Shown: positions 23,741-32,791 of the stretch, in pieces
How the letters are laid out: each line of letters starts with the position of its first letter
Numbering within the stretch: the stretch's first letter is position 1
Origin: an uncultured Cohaesibacter sp.
GTDB lineage: Bacteria > Pseudomonadota > Alphaproteobacteria > Rhizobiales > Cohaesibacteraceae
Direction: 5' to 3'
DNA length: 64,000 bases
Assembly (NCBI RefSeq): GCF_963678225.1
Contig: NZ_OY782764.1
Location: forward strand, 1-64,000
Position numbers and translations under genes: made by a program
Notes under the pieces: generated by a model
What the model was told of the DNA's origin: nothing
The model's database searches: none
The model's input: the letters and a program-made list of their open reading frames with translations, nothing else

Positions 23741-24131
23741 CAACCAACCCGGGCGGGGCGTCCTGGTAGAGGGTAGCATGGCAGATCTTTTGCTTCCGCT
23801 TGCTGAGAAGGCAAGCCACATTGACCGTTCCATACCCATCTCCTTGAGCCCTGTCGCAAAAGGAGCACGGGATTATGCTTGATGCCACAAACTCTCCCCC
23901 CAAAGACCCCAGGCCGAAAGTGGTACCACCAATTGAACACCGATCATTCAGACCGTTTCGTTGGTCCATTGCCAGAGCTGCGCGTGAGCGCCCACCTGTA
24001 ACCCCTTTTAGAAAACGGACCGACTTGCAGGCATTTGCCATTGCAGGGTGGCAGACATTTTGTCCCTTTGAAACATCACAAAGGCACACTGCTCTCATCG
24101 GTTCTTTACCTCATCCAACAGGAAGTAATTT
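23741..24131 (+). other. Long riboswitch-to-gene leader, possible short ORFs
   Basis: The 390-base stretch holds two short open frames, 23778-23882 (34 codons, GAGGG upstream) and 23875-24147 (90 codons, AAAGGAG upstream, overlapping the former and the carrier start). Neither resembles a known protein, and the second has an unusual Arg/Pro-rich composition. They could be leader peptides, or the stretch may simply be the expression platform. No independent promoter was identified. Confidence 0.4.
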
Positions 24132-25967
24132 ATGCCCTGGGATATGATTTTCACCTTCATCGTGCTCGGCGTCGCGGTGGTTCTTTTTCTCGCCGACAAG
24201 CTCCGACTGGATCTTGTCGCCATCATCGTCATGCTGTCTCTTGGCCTGAGCGGCGTTCTCACCCCTTCGGAAATGCTCTCCGGCTTCGGCTCCACCGTGG
24301 TCATTCTGATCGCAGGCTTGTTCATTGTCGGCGAGGCGCTGGCCCAAACCGGAATCTCCTATGCCGTGGGTGACAAGATCGTTCAGATTGCCGGAGACAA
24401 GGAATGGAAACTGATCACGCTGCTCATGCTGGCTGTTGCTGCGCTGGCGTCGGTCATGAGCGTTACCGGCTCGGGCGCCATCTTCATTCCGATTGCCATT
24501 CGTCTGGCCAACCGGGCAGCCATCTCTCCTTCCCGCCTGCTTTTGCCACTGGCCTATGGCGCTCTCATCGGCGGCATGCTGACGCTGATCGGCACACCTC
24601 CCAACCTTGTGGCCAATGCCGAGTTGCAGAAGGCCGGTATGGAGCCGTTCAACTTCTTCATCTTCACCCCCATCGGCCTCATCATGCTGGCAATGGCCAT
24701 CATACATATGCTCATCTACGGTCGTTTTCTGCTTCCCAGAAAAGCCAGTGGCGAACATGTAACCAACAAGGGGCGCCGTACACTGCAAAGTCTGCTGAGG
24801 GCTTACGATATCGAGGACAAGATCGTTCGCCTCACCGTCAATGCCGAATCCAAGCTGGTTGGAGAAACCGTGGTCAGTGCCAGACTGCGCCGCGCCGTTG
24901 GCATCACGCTTTTTGCACTGGAGCGCAGAGGCGAAAAAGGTGATAAACCCGAAGTGATCTCGGTGGATACGGAAACCACCTTTGAAGCAGGCGATGTCCT
25001 GTTCGGCGTCGTCGATGCGCCTCTATCCGAGGAAGAGGCCACCTTTCTGGGAGTAAAAATAACGCCCCTGGGGGAACATGACTATCACCTTTCAGCGCGA
25101 GAACTCGGCATGGCCGATCTGGTCATTCCGCAGGAATCCAATCTTGTCGGCCAAACCATCTTGAAGGCAGGCTTTCGCTCAAAACACGGTTTGAGTGTTG
25201 TTGGAGCCATGCGCCGCGGTAAACCCCTGCATGACAGTTTCGGCAACACGGAGCTGGAATTTGGCGACCAATTGCTTGTTGTAGGTGACTGGGAGCGGAT
25301 CAGGGAAATGCGGACCTACCGGGAAAATTTTCTTCTCTTGTCCTTTCCCGAGGAAATGGAAAGCTACCTGCCACGGCGGAAATTTGCGCCGATGGCACTT
25401 GGCATTCTGGCCATCATGCTGGCGCTCATCATCTTCCGCATCGTGCCGAGCGTGACGGCTGTGGTTCTGGCAGCAACCGCCATGGTCTGCTCCGGCTGCC
25501 TTTCGCCAAAGCGTGCCTATGAGTCGATCAACTGGCCCAGTCTGGTGCTCATTGCAGGCATGATCCCCATGGCGGCAGCCTTGGACAAAACCGGCGGGTT
25601 GGCTCTGATAGTGGATAGCATCGTGGCAATCACGGGCGATCATTCACCCTATGTCATGCTGATCGCCCTCTTCCTGCTCACGTCAATCTTCAGCCAGTTC
25701 ACCTCTAATACGGCCACCGCCGTGCTGATTGCACCGGTCGCCTTTCAGGTTGCCGGCATCATGGGGGTGCGGCCCGAGCCGATGCTGATGAGCGTAGCCA
25801 TTGCCGCTTCGACAGCCTTCTGCACACCTGTCGCCTCTCCCATCAACACGCTTGTCATGGGGCCCGGTAACTATCGCTTCATGGATTATGTCCGCATCGG
25901 CGTGCCGTTGCAGATCCTGTCCATCATCTTGTCGGCCTTCATCATTCCTGTTTTCCTACCATTTTGA
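24132..25967 (+). CDS. SLC13/DASS-type membrane transporter with two RCK_C domains
   Basis: The 611-residue protein has an N-terminal half of about five or six membrane helices (FIVLGVAVVLFLADKLRLDLVAIIVML, VILIAGLFIVGEALA) including SVTGSGAIFIPIA and LLLPLAYGALIGGMLTLIGTPPNLVANA, the duplicated SNT-like substrate motifs. A soluble insert at about 210-385 carries two TrkA_C/RCK_C modules (ESKLVGETVVSARLRRAVGITLFALERRGE and ESNLVGQTILKAGFRSKHGLSVVGAMRRG). The second half has SQFTSNTATAVLIAPVA. The family moves dicarboxylates, sulfate or other anions. Control by a cobalamin riboswitch suggests a link to cobalt or cobalamin, which is inference. GGAAG precedes the ATG. Confidence 0.88.
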   Translation: MPWDMIFTFIVLGVAVVLFLADKLRLDLVAIIVMLSLGLSGVLTPSEMLSGFGSTVVILIAGLFIVGEALAQTGISYAVGDKIVQIAGDKEWKLITLLMLAVAALASVMSVTGSGAIFIPIAIRLANRAAISPSRLLLPLAYGALIGGMLTLIGTPPNLVANAELQKAGMEPFNFFIFTPIGLIMLAMAIIHMLIYGRFLLPRKASGEHVTNKGRRTLQSLLRAYDIEDKIVRLTVNAESKLVGETVVSARLRRAVGITLFALERRGEKGDKPEVISVDTETTFEAGDVLFGVVDAPLSEEEATFLGVKITPLGEHDYHLSARELGMADLVIPQESNLVGQTILKAGFRSKHGLSVVGAMRRGKPLHDSFGNTELEFGDQLLVVGDWERIREMRTYRENFLLLSFPEEMESYLPRRKFAPMALGILAIMLALIIFRIVPSVTAVVLAATAMVCSGCLSPKRAYESINWPSLVLIAGMIPMAAALDKTGGLALIVDSIVAITGDHSPYVMLIALFLLTSIFSQFTSNTATAVLIAPVAFQVAGIMGVRPEPMLMSVAIAASTAFCTPVASPINTLVMGPGNYRFMDYVRIGVPLQILSIILSAFIIPVFLPF

Positions 25968-25990
25968 TGGCAGCCAATAGGCAAAAAGAA

Positions 25991-26022
25991 GAGGCCGGTT
26001 TCGAACAAACCGGCCTTTTTTC
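25991..26022 (+). terminator. Rho-independent terminator after the SLC13 gene
   Basis: AGGCCGGTTT and AAACCGGCCT form a 10-bp stem around CGAAC, followed by six T. It ends the riboswitch-controlled transcript. Confidence 0.9.
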
Positions 26023-26077
26023 AAATACGCAGTAATCCGCAAGAACGGGCTGGGCTTTTCACAAACAAAAACGCCTC

Positions 26078-26749
26078 TCATGCCTGAAGCTTCCGCTCGG
26101 TGATTTGATAGGCACACCGGCGAGCATCGCTAAGAATATGTTCGACACGCTCGATATCCACTCCCGGCCCGAGCAAAGCGCGAAACACCTCCAGCTCGGA
26201 ACGGCAAAAGCCCCGACACAAGCGCGCAGCGGCACAAATGGGGCAGTGATTTTCATATAGCAGCAAGCTGCCGTCCGCCCTCTCCTCCATCGTCGACATA
26301 TAGCCTTCGGCCGTGCGCAATTCGGCAAGCCGCTCAACCCGCTCAGACAGCGTTGAACACCGATCCAGCTCGGCTCGATAGCGCTCTTGCGCCCGGGCTC
26401 CGCGCAAGGAAACGATCTTGTCTAGCGCTTCCGGCCCTAGCGTTGTCTGTATCGAATCCAGAAGATCAACCGCCAAATCGGAATGCGCATCGGGAAAATG
26501 GTCATGTCCTTTTTGCGTTAGGGACCAATAAACCGACGGACGCCCGCGTCCTTCGACGCGGCGCTCTTCGGCAACAAGCCCCTCTTCAGACAATCTGGTC
26601 AGATGTTGTCGAGCCCCTTCCCCTGTGGTCTTCAGGCGCTTCCCCATCTGGGCAGACGTCATGGCTCCGTTCATCTTAAGGGTCATTAACACCCTTTCAC
26701 CGGCCAATCCTGAGGAGTTTTTTCTTTTTTCCAAGTTTTTACTTGACAT
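26078..26749 (-). CDS. SufR-like Cys-rich HTH transcriptional regulator
   Basis: From ATG 26749 the protein has 223 residues. A winged helix is at the N-terminus (RVLMTLKMNGAMTSAQMGKRLKTTGEGARQHLTRLSEEGLVAEERRVEGRGRPSVYWSLT, about 19-78). A C-terminal domain carries five cysteines: CPICAAARLCRGFCRSE (Cys about 169, 172, 178, 182) and RRCAYQI (212). Similar cysteines bind an Fe-S cluster in SufR-type repressors. It is divergent from a superoxide dismutase gene with a shared 90-base gap, so it may sense iron or redox state and control that gene. A TTG start at 26770 is possible. Confidence 0.75.
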   Translation of the reverse strand: MSSKNLEKRKNSSGLAGERVLMTLKMNGAMTSAQMGKRLKTTGEGARQHLTRLSEEGLVAEERRVEGRGRPSVYWSLTQKGHDHFPDAHSDLAVDLLDSIQTTLGPEALDKIVSLRGARAQERYRAELDRCSTLSERVERLAELRTAEGYMSTMEERADGSLLLYENHCPICAAARLCRGFCRSELEVFRALLGPGVDIERVEHILSDARRCAYQITERKLQA

Positions 26750-26840
26750 ATTCGACCATTTGTTTTTCAAAGTAGTTACTTGTTTTAATATCAGAACGCG
26801 CTCGAAAACGCAAGCTCGAGCCGAACAAAGGAGAAAACCA

Positions 26841-27443
26841 ATGGCATTTGAACTTCCAGCTCTTCCTTATTCCCATTCCGCACTCGCAGCAGCTGGCATG
26901 AGCCAGGAAACCCTCGAGCTGCATCATGACAAACATCATCAGGCTTATGTCACCGCGCTGAACGGCTTCGTTGACACCAATGCAGATCTTCAGGGCAAGT
27001 CTCTGGAAGAAATCATTGCCCTGACCTACGGCAATGACGCCCGCCAGGGCATCTTCAACCAGGCTGGCCAGCACTGGAACCACATTCACTTCTGGAACGC
27101 CCTGTCCCCGAATGGTGGCGGCATCCCGGGCAAACTGGAAGCCAAACTGATCGAAGCATTCGGCTCCGTTGACCAGTTCAAGGCAGACTTCAAGACCGCA
27201 GCAACCACCCAGTTCGGGTCCGGTTGGGCATGGCTTATCCAGAAGGCAGACGGCACGCTTGCAGTCACCAAAACCCCGAACAGCGTTAACCCGCTGGCTA
27301 CCGGCGAAGGCAAAGCCCTGCTCAGCCTCGACGTTTGGGAACACAGCTACTATGTGGACTTCCGCAACCGTCGCCCTGACTATGTAACCAACTTCCTCGA
27401 CAAACTCGCCAACTACGAATTTGCCGAAGCAAACCTTGGCTAA
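26841..27443 (+). CDS. sodB: Fe/Mn superoxide dismutase
   Basis: The 200-residue enzyme dismutates superoxide in the cytosol. It begins AFELPALPYSHSALAAAGMSQETLELHHDKHHQAYV with the first metal His (about 28), then QHWNHIHFWN (second His, about 81), and DVWEHSYYVDFRNRRPDY with the Asp (164) and last His (168). GSGWAWL is also conserved. The QHWNHIHFWN segment resembles Fe-type enzymes, but cambialism cannot be excluded. AAAGGAG precedes the ATG at 26841; longer upstream frame is rejected. Followed by a terminator. Confidence 0.94.
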   Translation: MAFELPALPYSHSALAAAGMSQETLELHHDKHHQAYVTALNGFVDTNADLQGKSLEEIIALTYGNDARQGIFNQAGQHWNHIHFWNALSPNGGGIPGKLEAKLIEAFGSVDQFKADFKTAATTQFGSGWAWLIQKADGTLAVTKTPNSVNPLATGEGKALLSLDVWEHSYYVDFRNRRPDYVTNFLDKLANYEFAEANLG

Positions 27444-27527
27444 GGTGATGATTTGCCTTCACGTCTCGCAACTCGGGGCGTGGGGGCAATGGAAAAGGCC
27501 ACTGACCCGCTTTTCCAAATCCAAGAC

Positions 27528-27564
27528 GAGCCACGCCAACTGCAAGGCGGCGTGGTCTCTTTTT
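27528..27564 (+). terminator. Terminator after sodB
   Basis: Arms CCACGCC (27531-27537) and GGCGTGG (27549-27555), followed by TCTCTTTTTCC. A second hairpin GGAAAAG/CTTTTCC stands just before it (27491-27516). Confidence 0.8.
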
Positions 27565-27631
27565 CCTTGCCTGGTGCCCCAATATCCTCCCCCTTCCAAT
27601 CATTACAACCGAGACAGGGTACAGACAAACG

Positions 27632-28180
27632 ATGACTTCTCTCTCCCGCGAAAACACCGCTCACCATGCAGAGCAGCCCGACACCGAGCATAGCGACGGC
27701 ATATCAAGCACGGAGTTCCGAGGTGCCATGGCTGCGCTGGCTGCATCCGTCTGCGTAGTCACCGCAGGCAAGGAGCAAACCCGCCAAGGACGCACGGTGA
27801 CAGCAGCCTTTTCCCTGTCGATCGATCCTCCCACGATCCTCGTGTCCATAGATGCAGACGCCCCTCTTGCCCACATCATGAGTGCCGAAAAGGAATTCTC
27901 CTTTGCGCAACTCTCTGAAAAGCAGCAGGCGACAGCGGATGCCTTTGCGGGTAAGGAAGTGCCAGAAAAGCGCTTTGATCATGGCAACTGGTCGCAATGG
28001 TCCAGCGGCATGCCCTGCCTGTTTGATGCGGTTGCCGCATTCGATTGCGAGGTCACCGCGGAAGTCGAACTCTCAGGCCATCGCCTTTTTGCCGGACGCA
28101 TCCGCAGCATGATTCTGGACAATAGCCTGCCCCCGCTCATCTGGCATAAACGGCACTATACATCTGTCTTTCTTGGCTGA
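27632..28180 (+). CDS. Flavin reductase-domain protein
   Basis: The 182-residue protein has the FMN-binding split-barrel of flavin reductases: FRGAMAALAASVCVVTAG, then VTAAFSLSIDPPTILVSIDADAPLAHIM, FSFAQLSEKQQATADAFAG and a C-terminal IWHKRHYTSV. Such proteins supply reduced flavin to two-component monooxygenases. No monooxygenase partner lies nearby, so its partner is unknown. About 30 polar residues precede the domain and could reflect a too-early start; no clear ribosome binding site helps decide. Confidence 0.8.
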   Translation: MTSLSRENTAHHAEQPDTEHSDGISSTEFRGAMAALAASVCVVTAGKEQTRQGRTVTAAFSLSIDPPTILVSIDADAPLAHIMSAEKEFSFAQLSEKQQATADAFAGKEVPEKRFDHGNWSQWSSGMPCLFDAVAAFDCEVTAEVELSGHRLFAGRIRSMILDNSLPPLIWHKRHYTSVFLG

Positions 28181-28311
28181 TCGCGGCATTTCGCGCGAAC
28201 GCCATACCCCCATTGTCCATTTTTGATGATGGGGCACCCACTCTTTTTTTGCACTTTGAAACCTGAAACGGACTGGCCTGCATGACCGGCCTTTCCCAGA
28301 GAAGGCTGACC

Positions 28312-29556
28312 ATGCCAACTGTTCCAATCCGACATCGGACCCTTAAATTTCCGTCCCCCGCCGCAGCACTCAAACGAACTATTCTCTCAGCACTCGGCAC
28401 CGTCTTCCTCCTTCATACTCTGGCGATGCCGGCACAGGCGCAGGGCAGACCTCCCATGCCCGTTGGCGTCGTGGTGGTGCAACCAGATCAGGTTGCCATC
28501 TCCTCCGAACTGCCCGGCCGTGTGAGCGCTACCCGCATCGCCGAAGTGCGCGCCCGCGCAGGCGGCATCGTCGAAGAGCGCATCTTCGAACAGGGCAGTC
28601 TCGTGGAAGCGGGAGACCTGCTCTTCCGGCTCGATGCCGCGCCCTACGAAATCGCGGTGGAAGCAGCCAAGGCATCGGTCGCCAGGGCTGAAGCCGTTCT
28701 GGCAGACACCCGCCAGACCGAAAAGCGGCTTGTCCAGCTGAAGGAACGCAATGTCGCCAGCACGGCCGATCTGGAAACCGCCCAGACAAACCGTCTGCAG
28801 GCCGAGGCCAGCCTTGCCGAGGCTCAGGCCCAGCTACGCGCCGCCGAAGTTAATCTCAGCTACACGGAAATACGCGCCCCAATCGCCGGGCGTACAGGAC
28901 GTACGCAGGTAACAGAAGGGGCTCTGGTCGCGGCCCAAGGCGCGGTCCTGACAACCATTCAGCAGCTCGACATAGTCTACGCGGATATGCAGCAGCCCGT
29001 TTCCGAGCTGCTCCGCTTGCGCAGAGCCCTTGCAGATGGGGCCCTCAATGAGGTCGCTCCAGCAACGGCTGAGGTCGACCTCTATCTTGACGACGGGTCT
29101 CTCTATCCCCATTCGGGCCAGTTGCTGTTTGCCGAGTCGACGGTTCAGCGCTCAAGTGGCCAGGTAACCCTGCGCGCCCAATTCCCCAATCCCGAAGGCA
29201 CGTTGCTGCCGGGCATGTATGTCCGCGTTTCTGTCGAACAGGCAACGCAGGATGACGCACTCCTTCTGCCACAACAGGCCATACGCCGCACCGCTTCCGG
29301 AGACGCGCAGGTTCTGGTGGTCAATGACAGCGGAATTGTTGAAACACGCCCTGTTACGCCGGGGCGAGCCACGGGCAACTCCATCCTCATCGACAGTGGT
29401 CTGCGAGGCGGCGAGATGGTGATCGTGGACGGCTTCCAGAAAATCGGCCCGGGCGCACCGGTTGCTCCGGTTTGCTGGACAGATCCAGTCAAACAAGACA
29501 CCACCCCGCCGGCAGCCTGCACACAGCGCGTTAATGCGTTGCCCAAAAACGGATGA
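28312..29556 (+). CDS. RND efflux periplasmic adaptor (MFP)
   Basis: From ATG 28312 the protein has 414 residues. An export signal ending near LHTLAMPAQAQG is followed by the MexE/AcrA-type pattern: SSELPGRVSATRIAEVRARAGGIVEERIFEQGSLVEAGDLLFRLDAAPYE (lipoyl half), a coiled-coil hairpin (about 110-180), NLSYTEIRAPIAGRTGRTQVTEGALV (second lipoyl half) and a beta-barrel VTLRAQFPNPEGTLLPGMYVRV. No lipobox Cys is seen, so it is soluble rather than lipid-anchored. The gene precedes the RND pump by 13 bases. No outer-membrane factor gene is linked. Confidence 0.92.
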   Translation: MPTVPIRHRTLKFPSPAAALKRTILSALGTVFLLHTLAMPAQAQGRPPMPVGVVVVQPDQVAISSELPGRVSATRIAEVRARAGGIVEERIFEQGSLVEAGDLLFRLDAAPYEIAVEAAKASVARAEAVLADTRQTEKRLVQLKERNVASTADLETAQTNRLQAEASLAEAQAQLRAAEVNLSYTEIRAPIAGRTGRTQVTEGALVAAQGAVLTTIQQLDIVYADMQQPVSELLRLRRALADGALNEVAPATAEVDLYLDDGSLYPHSGQLLFAESTVQRSSGQVTLRAQFPNPEGTLLPGMYVRVSVEQATQDDALLLPQQAIRRTASGDAQVLVVNDSGIVETRPVTPGRATGNSILIDSGLRGGEMVIVDGFQKIGPGAPVAPVCWTDPVKQDTTPPAACTQRVNALPKNG

Positions 29557-29569
29557 AGTGAGACCCGAC

Positions 29570-32500
29570 ATGGCCAGATTTTTTATTGATAACCCGGTTC
29601 TCGCCTGGGTGATCGCGATTTTCATCACCATCGCCGGATTGCTGTCGCTTCCCTCCTTGCCGATTTCGCAATATCCGGATGTGGCCCCGCCACAGGTGAC
29701 CATTTCCACGCGCTTTGCAGGGGCGTCCTCGGAAGATCTGTATCTACAGGTCACCCAGCCGATCGAGCAGGAGCTGAACGGCGTCCCCGGGATGATCTAT
29801 TTTGAATCTACCTCCGAATCCACGGGAGCTGTCACCATCACGGTGACCTTCGCCTCGGGAACAAGTGTGGCGCAGGCCGTGGTTGACACACAGAACCGCC
29901 TGCGACGGGTCGAATCCTCCTTGCCTCCTCGGGTGCAGCAGGAAGGCTTGCTCGTCGAGGAAGCCGGCTCCAGCTACCTGATGTTCATTTCCATGGTCGG
30001 TGCGGAAGGGTCCGGATATGACGCTGTCTCGATCGCCGACTATGCAACCCGCAACGTGCTCAACGAAATCCGCCGCGTGCCCGGTGTGGGCAAGGCACGG
30101 CTTTTCTCGGCAGAACGCGCCATGCGGATCTGGATCGATCCGGCCAAGCTCGTCGGTCTCGATCTATCGGTGACGGACATCACAGCCGCCATCGCGGAAC
30201 AAAACGCGCAGGTAGCCGCTGGCTCCATCGGCGTTGATCCCGCCCCGGACGGGCAACAAACACAGGCGACTATTCTGGTAACAGGACAGTTGCGCACGCC
30301 GGAGGAATTTGGACAGATTGTCCTGCGTGCCCATGATGACGGAGCACTCGTACGCCTCTCCGACGTTGCGCGCGTTGAAGTCGACGCAGAATTCTACTCC
30401 TTCAAATCATTCCTCGATGGCAAGGACGCCGCCCAAATCGGCATTCAGCTTTCTCCCACGGGCAACGCTCTTGAGACGGCGCAACAGGTGCGCGCGTTGC
30501 TAGCCGAGCTGGAACCAAGCTTCCCCGAAGGCATCAGCTATGAAGTGCCATATGACACGACGCCCTTTGTATCCGCCTCCATCGAGAAGGTGGTGCATAC
30601 ATTGCTTGAGGCCATCGTGCTGGTCTTTATCGTCATGCTGGTCTTCTTGCAAAGCTTCCGCTACACGCTGATCCCCATGCTGGTGGTCCCCATCGCGCTG
30701 GCCGGAACACTGGCCGTGATGCTCGGAGCGGGCTATTCGATCAACGTGCTGACCATGTTCGCCATGATCCTTGCCATCGGCATTCTCGTAGATGACGCGA
30801 TTGTCGTGGTGGAGAATGTGGAACGCATCATGTCGGAAGAAGGATTGCCCCCCAAGGAAGCAGCCAAAAAGGCCATGGGCCAGATTTCCGGTGCGATCAT
30901 CGGCATCACGCTGGCCCTTATGGCTGTTTTCGTACCGTTGGCCTTCTTCCCCGGTTCAGTCGGTATCATCTATCAGCAATTCTCGCTGACCATGGTGGTA
31001 TCGATCTTCTTCTCCGCGTTCCTCGCCCTGTCTCTGACGCCGGCGCTCTGTGCGACCTTCCTCAAGCCGATTCCCAAGGGCCACAGCCATGCCAGAAAAG
31101 GCCCTGCGGGTTGGTTCAACCGGACCTTTGACCGCGCATCTAAGGGATATTCACGGCTGGTGGGTGGTCTGATCCGACGCGCAGGCCGGATGATGGTCAT
31201 CTATGCGGCACTTGTTGCGGGGCTGGGCTGGTTCTATGTCCAGATCCCGTCCGCCTTCCTGCCTCAGGAAGATCAGGGCTATCTGATTGCCAGCATGCAA
31301 TCACCGCCCGAAGCCACCTCCTTCCGCATGCGGCAGATCACCAAGGCAGCAGAGGGTTTTGCCCTGTCTCATGAAGCGGTCGACAATATCGTCACTGTTC
31401 AAGGCTTTTCCTTCTCCGGACAAGGGCCAAACTCGGCCATCAGCTTCATTACTCTTAAGGACTGGGCCGAGCGTGACAGGCCTGACCTCAGCGCCGGTGC
31501 GCTTGCCGGGCAGTTTTCCGGTATGCTCTTCTCGCTCAGAGACAGCTTTGCCTTTGCCATTTCGCCACCGCCAATCCCAGGGCTCGGCACCGGCTCCGGC
31601 TTTGCCTTCCGCCTGCAGGATCGAACCAACCAGGGCAACGCCGCGCTGCAGGAAGCCGCCGGACAAATCATGGCAGCGGGAGCAAAAAGCCAGATCCTCG
31701 GCCAGATGTACATCGAAGGCCTCTCACCCGGCCCACAGTTGCACCTCAAGGTGGATCGCGAGAAGGCCAACGCCTTCGGCGTTACTTTTGGCGAAATCAA
31801 CCGCACCATTTCGGTTGCCCTCGGCTCTGGCTATGTCAATGATTTCCCCAACGAGGGAAGAATGCAAAGCGTCATCGTGCAGGCCGAGCCATCCACCCGA
31901 GCGAGCATTGACGAAGTCATGAAACTCAATGTGCGCAATGTGCAGGGTGGCATGGTTCCTCTCTCCTCCTTCGCTTCGATGGATTGGGGATTTGGACCGT
32001 CCCAGATCGTTGGCTATAACGGATATCCAACCATCCGCATCAATGGCGAAGCCGCTCCGGGTTATTCCTCAGGCGAGGCTCTGGAAGAAATGCAACGACT
32101 CGCTGCCGAATTGCCGTCCGGCTTCGGCTATCAATGGACCGGCCAGTCGCTACAGGAAATCGAAAGTGGCAATCAGGCCCCGATCCTGATCGGCTTGTCG
32201 ATCCTCTTCGTCTTCCTCTGCCTTGCCGGTCTCTACGGAAGCTGGTCGATCCCCTTCTCGGTCATGCTGATCGTACCCATGGGAGCCATCGGCGCTGTGG
32301 CTGCGGTCACCCTGACGGGCCTCTCCAACGACGTCTTCTTCACCGTTGGCCTGATCACGATCGTCGGCCTGTCGGCAAAGAACGCTATTCTGATTGTTGA
32401 AGTGGCAAAAGACCTCATCAGCGAGGGGCAAGGACTGCTTGAGGCAACAGTAGAAGCCTGTCGCCTCCGCTTTCGACCGATCCTGATGACGTCTCTGGCC

Positions 32501-32725
32501 TTCACCATGGGTGTTGTTCCCATGGCCACCGCAACCGGCCCCTCGGCGGCCAGCCAGAATGCCATCGGCATCAATGTGGTGGGCGGCATGATCTCGGCAA
32601 CGATCCTTGGCGTGCTGTTCGCTCCGGTCTTTTTTGTCTTCGTGATGAAGCTGACCGGAACCTACAAGCGTCTTGGCCCGAAAGCAGAGACACCATCCGA
32701 TGCAGCCACTCAACCGGCTGAATAA
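29570..32725 (+). CDS. RND (HAE1-type) multidrug efflux pump
   Basis: The 1051-residue inner-membrane pump begins ARFFIDNPVLAWVIAIFITIAGLLSLPSLPISQYPDVAPPQVTI, the AcrB/MexF start. The proton-relay region GILVDDAIVVVENVERI (two adjacent Asp) is in helix 4, and KNAILIVEVAKDL in helix 10 provides the Lys. Two large periplasmic loops and twelve helices are visible. ATG 29570 is chosen over an earlier frame because the family start aligns here. It exports hydrophobic drugs with the adaptor encoded upstream. The AraC gene that follows is convergent. Confidence 0.94.
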   Translation: MARFFIDNPVLAWVIAIFITIAGLLSLPSLPISQYPDVAPPQVTISTRFAGASSEDLYLQVTQPIEQELNGVPGMIYFESTSESTGAVTITVTFASGTSVAQAVVDTQNRLRRVESSLPPRVQQEGLLVEEAGSSYLMFISMVGAEGSGYDAVSIADYATRNVLNEIRRVPGVGKARLFSAERAMRIWIDPAKLVGLDLSVTDITAAIAEQNAQVAAGSIGVDPAPDGQQTQATILVTGQLRTPEEFGQIVLRAHDDGALVRLSDVARVEVDAEFYSFKSFLDGKDAAQIGIQLSPTGNALETAQQVRALLAELEPSFPEGISYEVPYDTTPFVSASIEKVVHTLLEAIVLVFIVMLVFLQSFRYTLIPMLVVPIALAGTLAVMLGAGYSINVLTMFAMILAIGILVDDAIVVVENVERIMSEEGLPPKEAAKKAMGQISGAIIGITLALMAVFVPLAFFPGSVGIIYQQFSLTMVVSIFFSAFLALSLTPALCATFLKPIPKGHSHARKGPAGWFNRTFDRASKGYSRLVGGLIRRAGRMMVIYAALVAGLGWFYVQIPSAFLPQEDQGYLIASMQSPPEATSFRMRQITKAAEGFALSHEAVDNIVTVQGFSFSGQGPNSAISFITLKDWAERDRPDLSAGALAGQFSGMLFSLRDSFAFAISPPPIPGLGTGSGFAFRLQDRTNQGNAALQEAAGQIMAAGAKSQILGQMYIEGLSPGPQLHLKVDREKANAFGVTFGEINRTISVALGSGYVNDFPNEGRMQSVIVQAEPSTRASIDEVMKLNVRNVQGGMVPLSSFASMDWGFGPSQIVGYNGYPTIRINGEAAPGYSSGEALEEMQRLAAELPSGFGYQWTGQSLQEIESGNQAPILIGLSILFVFLCLAGLYGSWSIPFSVMLIVPMGAIGAVAAVTLTGLSNDVFFTVGLITIVGLSAKNAILIVEVAKDLISEGQGLLEATVEACRLRFRPILMTSLAFTMGVVPMATATGPSAASQNAIGINVVGGMISATILGVLFAPVFFVFVMKLTGTYKRLGPKAETPSDAATQPAE

Positions 32726-32732
32726 CAGCATT

Positions 32733-32760
32733 GATGGCCTATTGGACCCAATAGGCCATC
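32733..32760. terminator. Hairpin between convergent RND and AraC genes
   Basis: GATGGCCTATTG (32733-32744) pairs with CAATAGGCCATC (32749-32760), 12 bp around a 4-base loop. It is followed by ATCCTTTG rather than a T-run, so it is a bidirectional barrier rather than a classical terminator. Confidence 0.6.
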
Positions 32761-32791
32761 ATCCTTTGCCTCACAGATCTGAATTTACCAA

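Noticed and set aside
24111-24788. A 225-codon minus-strand frame rich in Asp, Glu and His that might look metal-binding
   Set aside because: It is antisense to the hydrophobic N-terminal half of the SLC13 carrier, which explains the composition.
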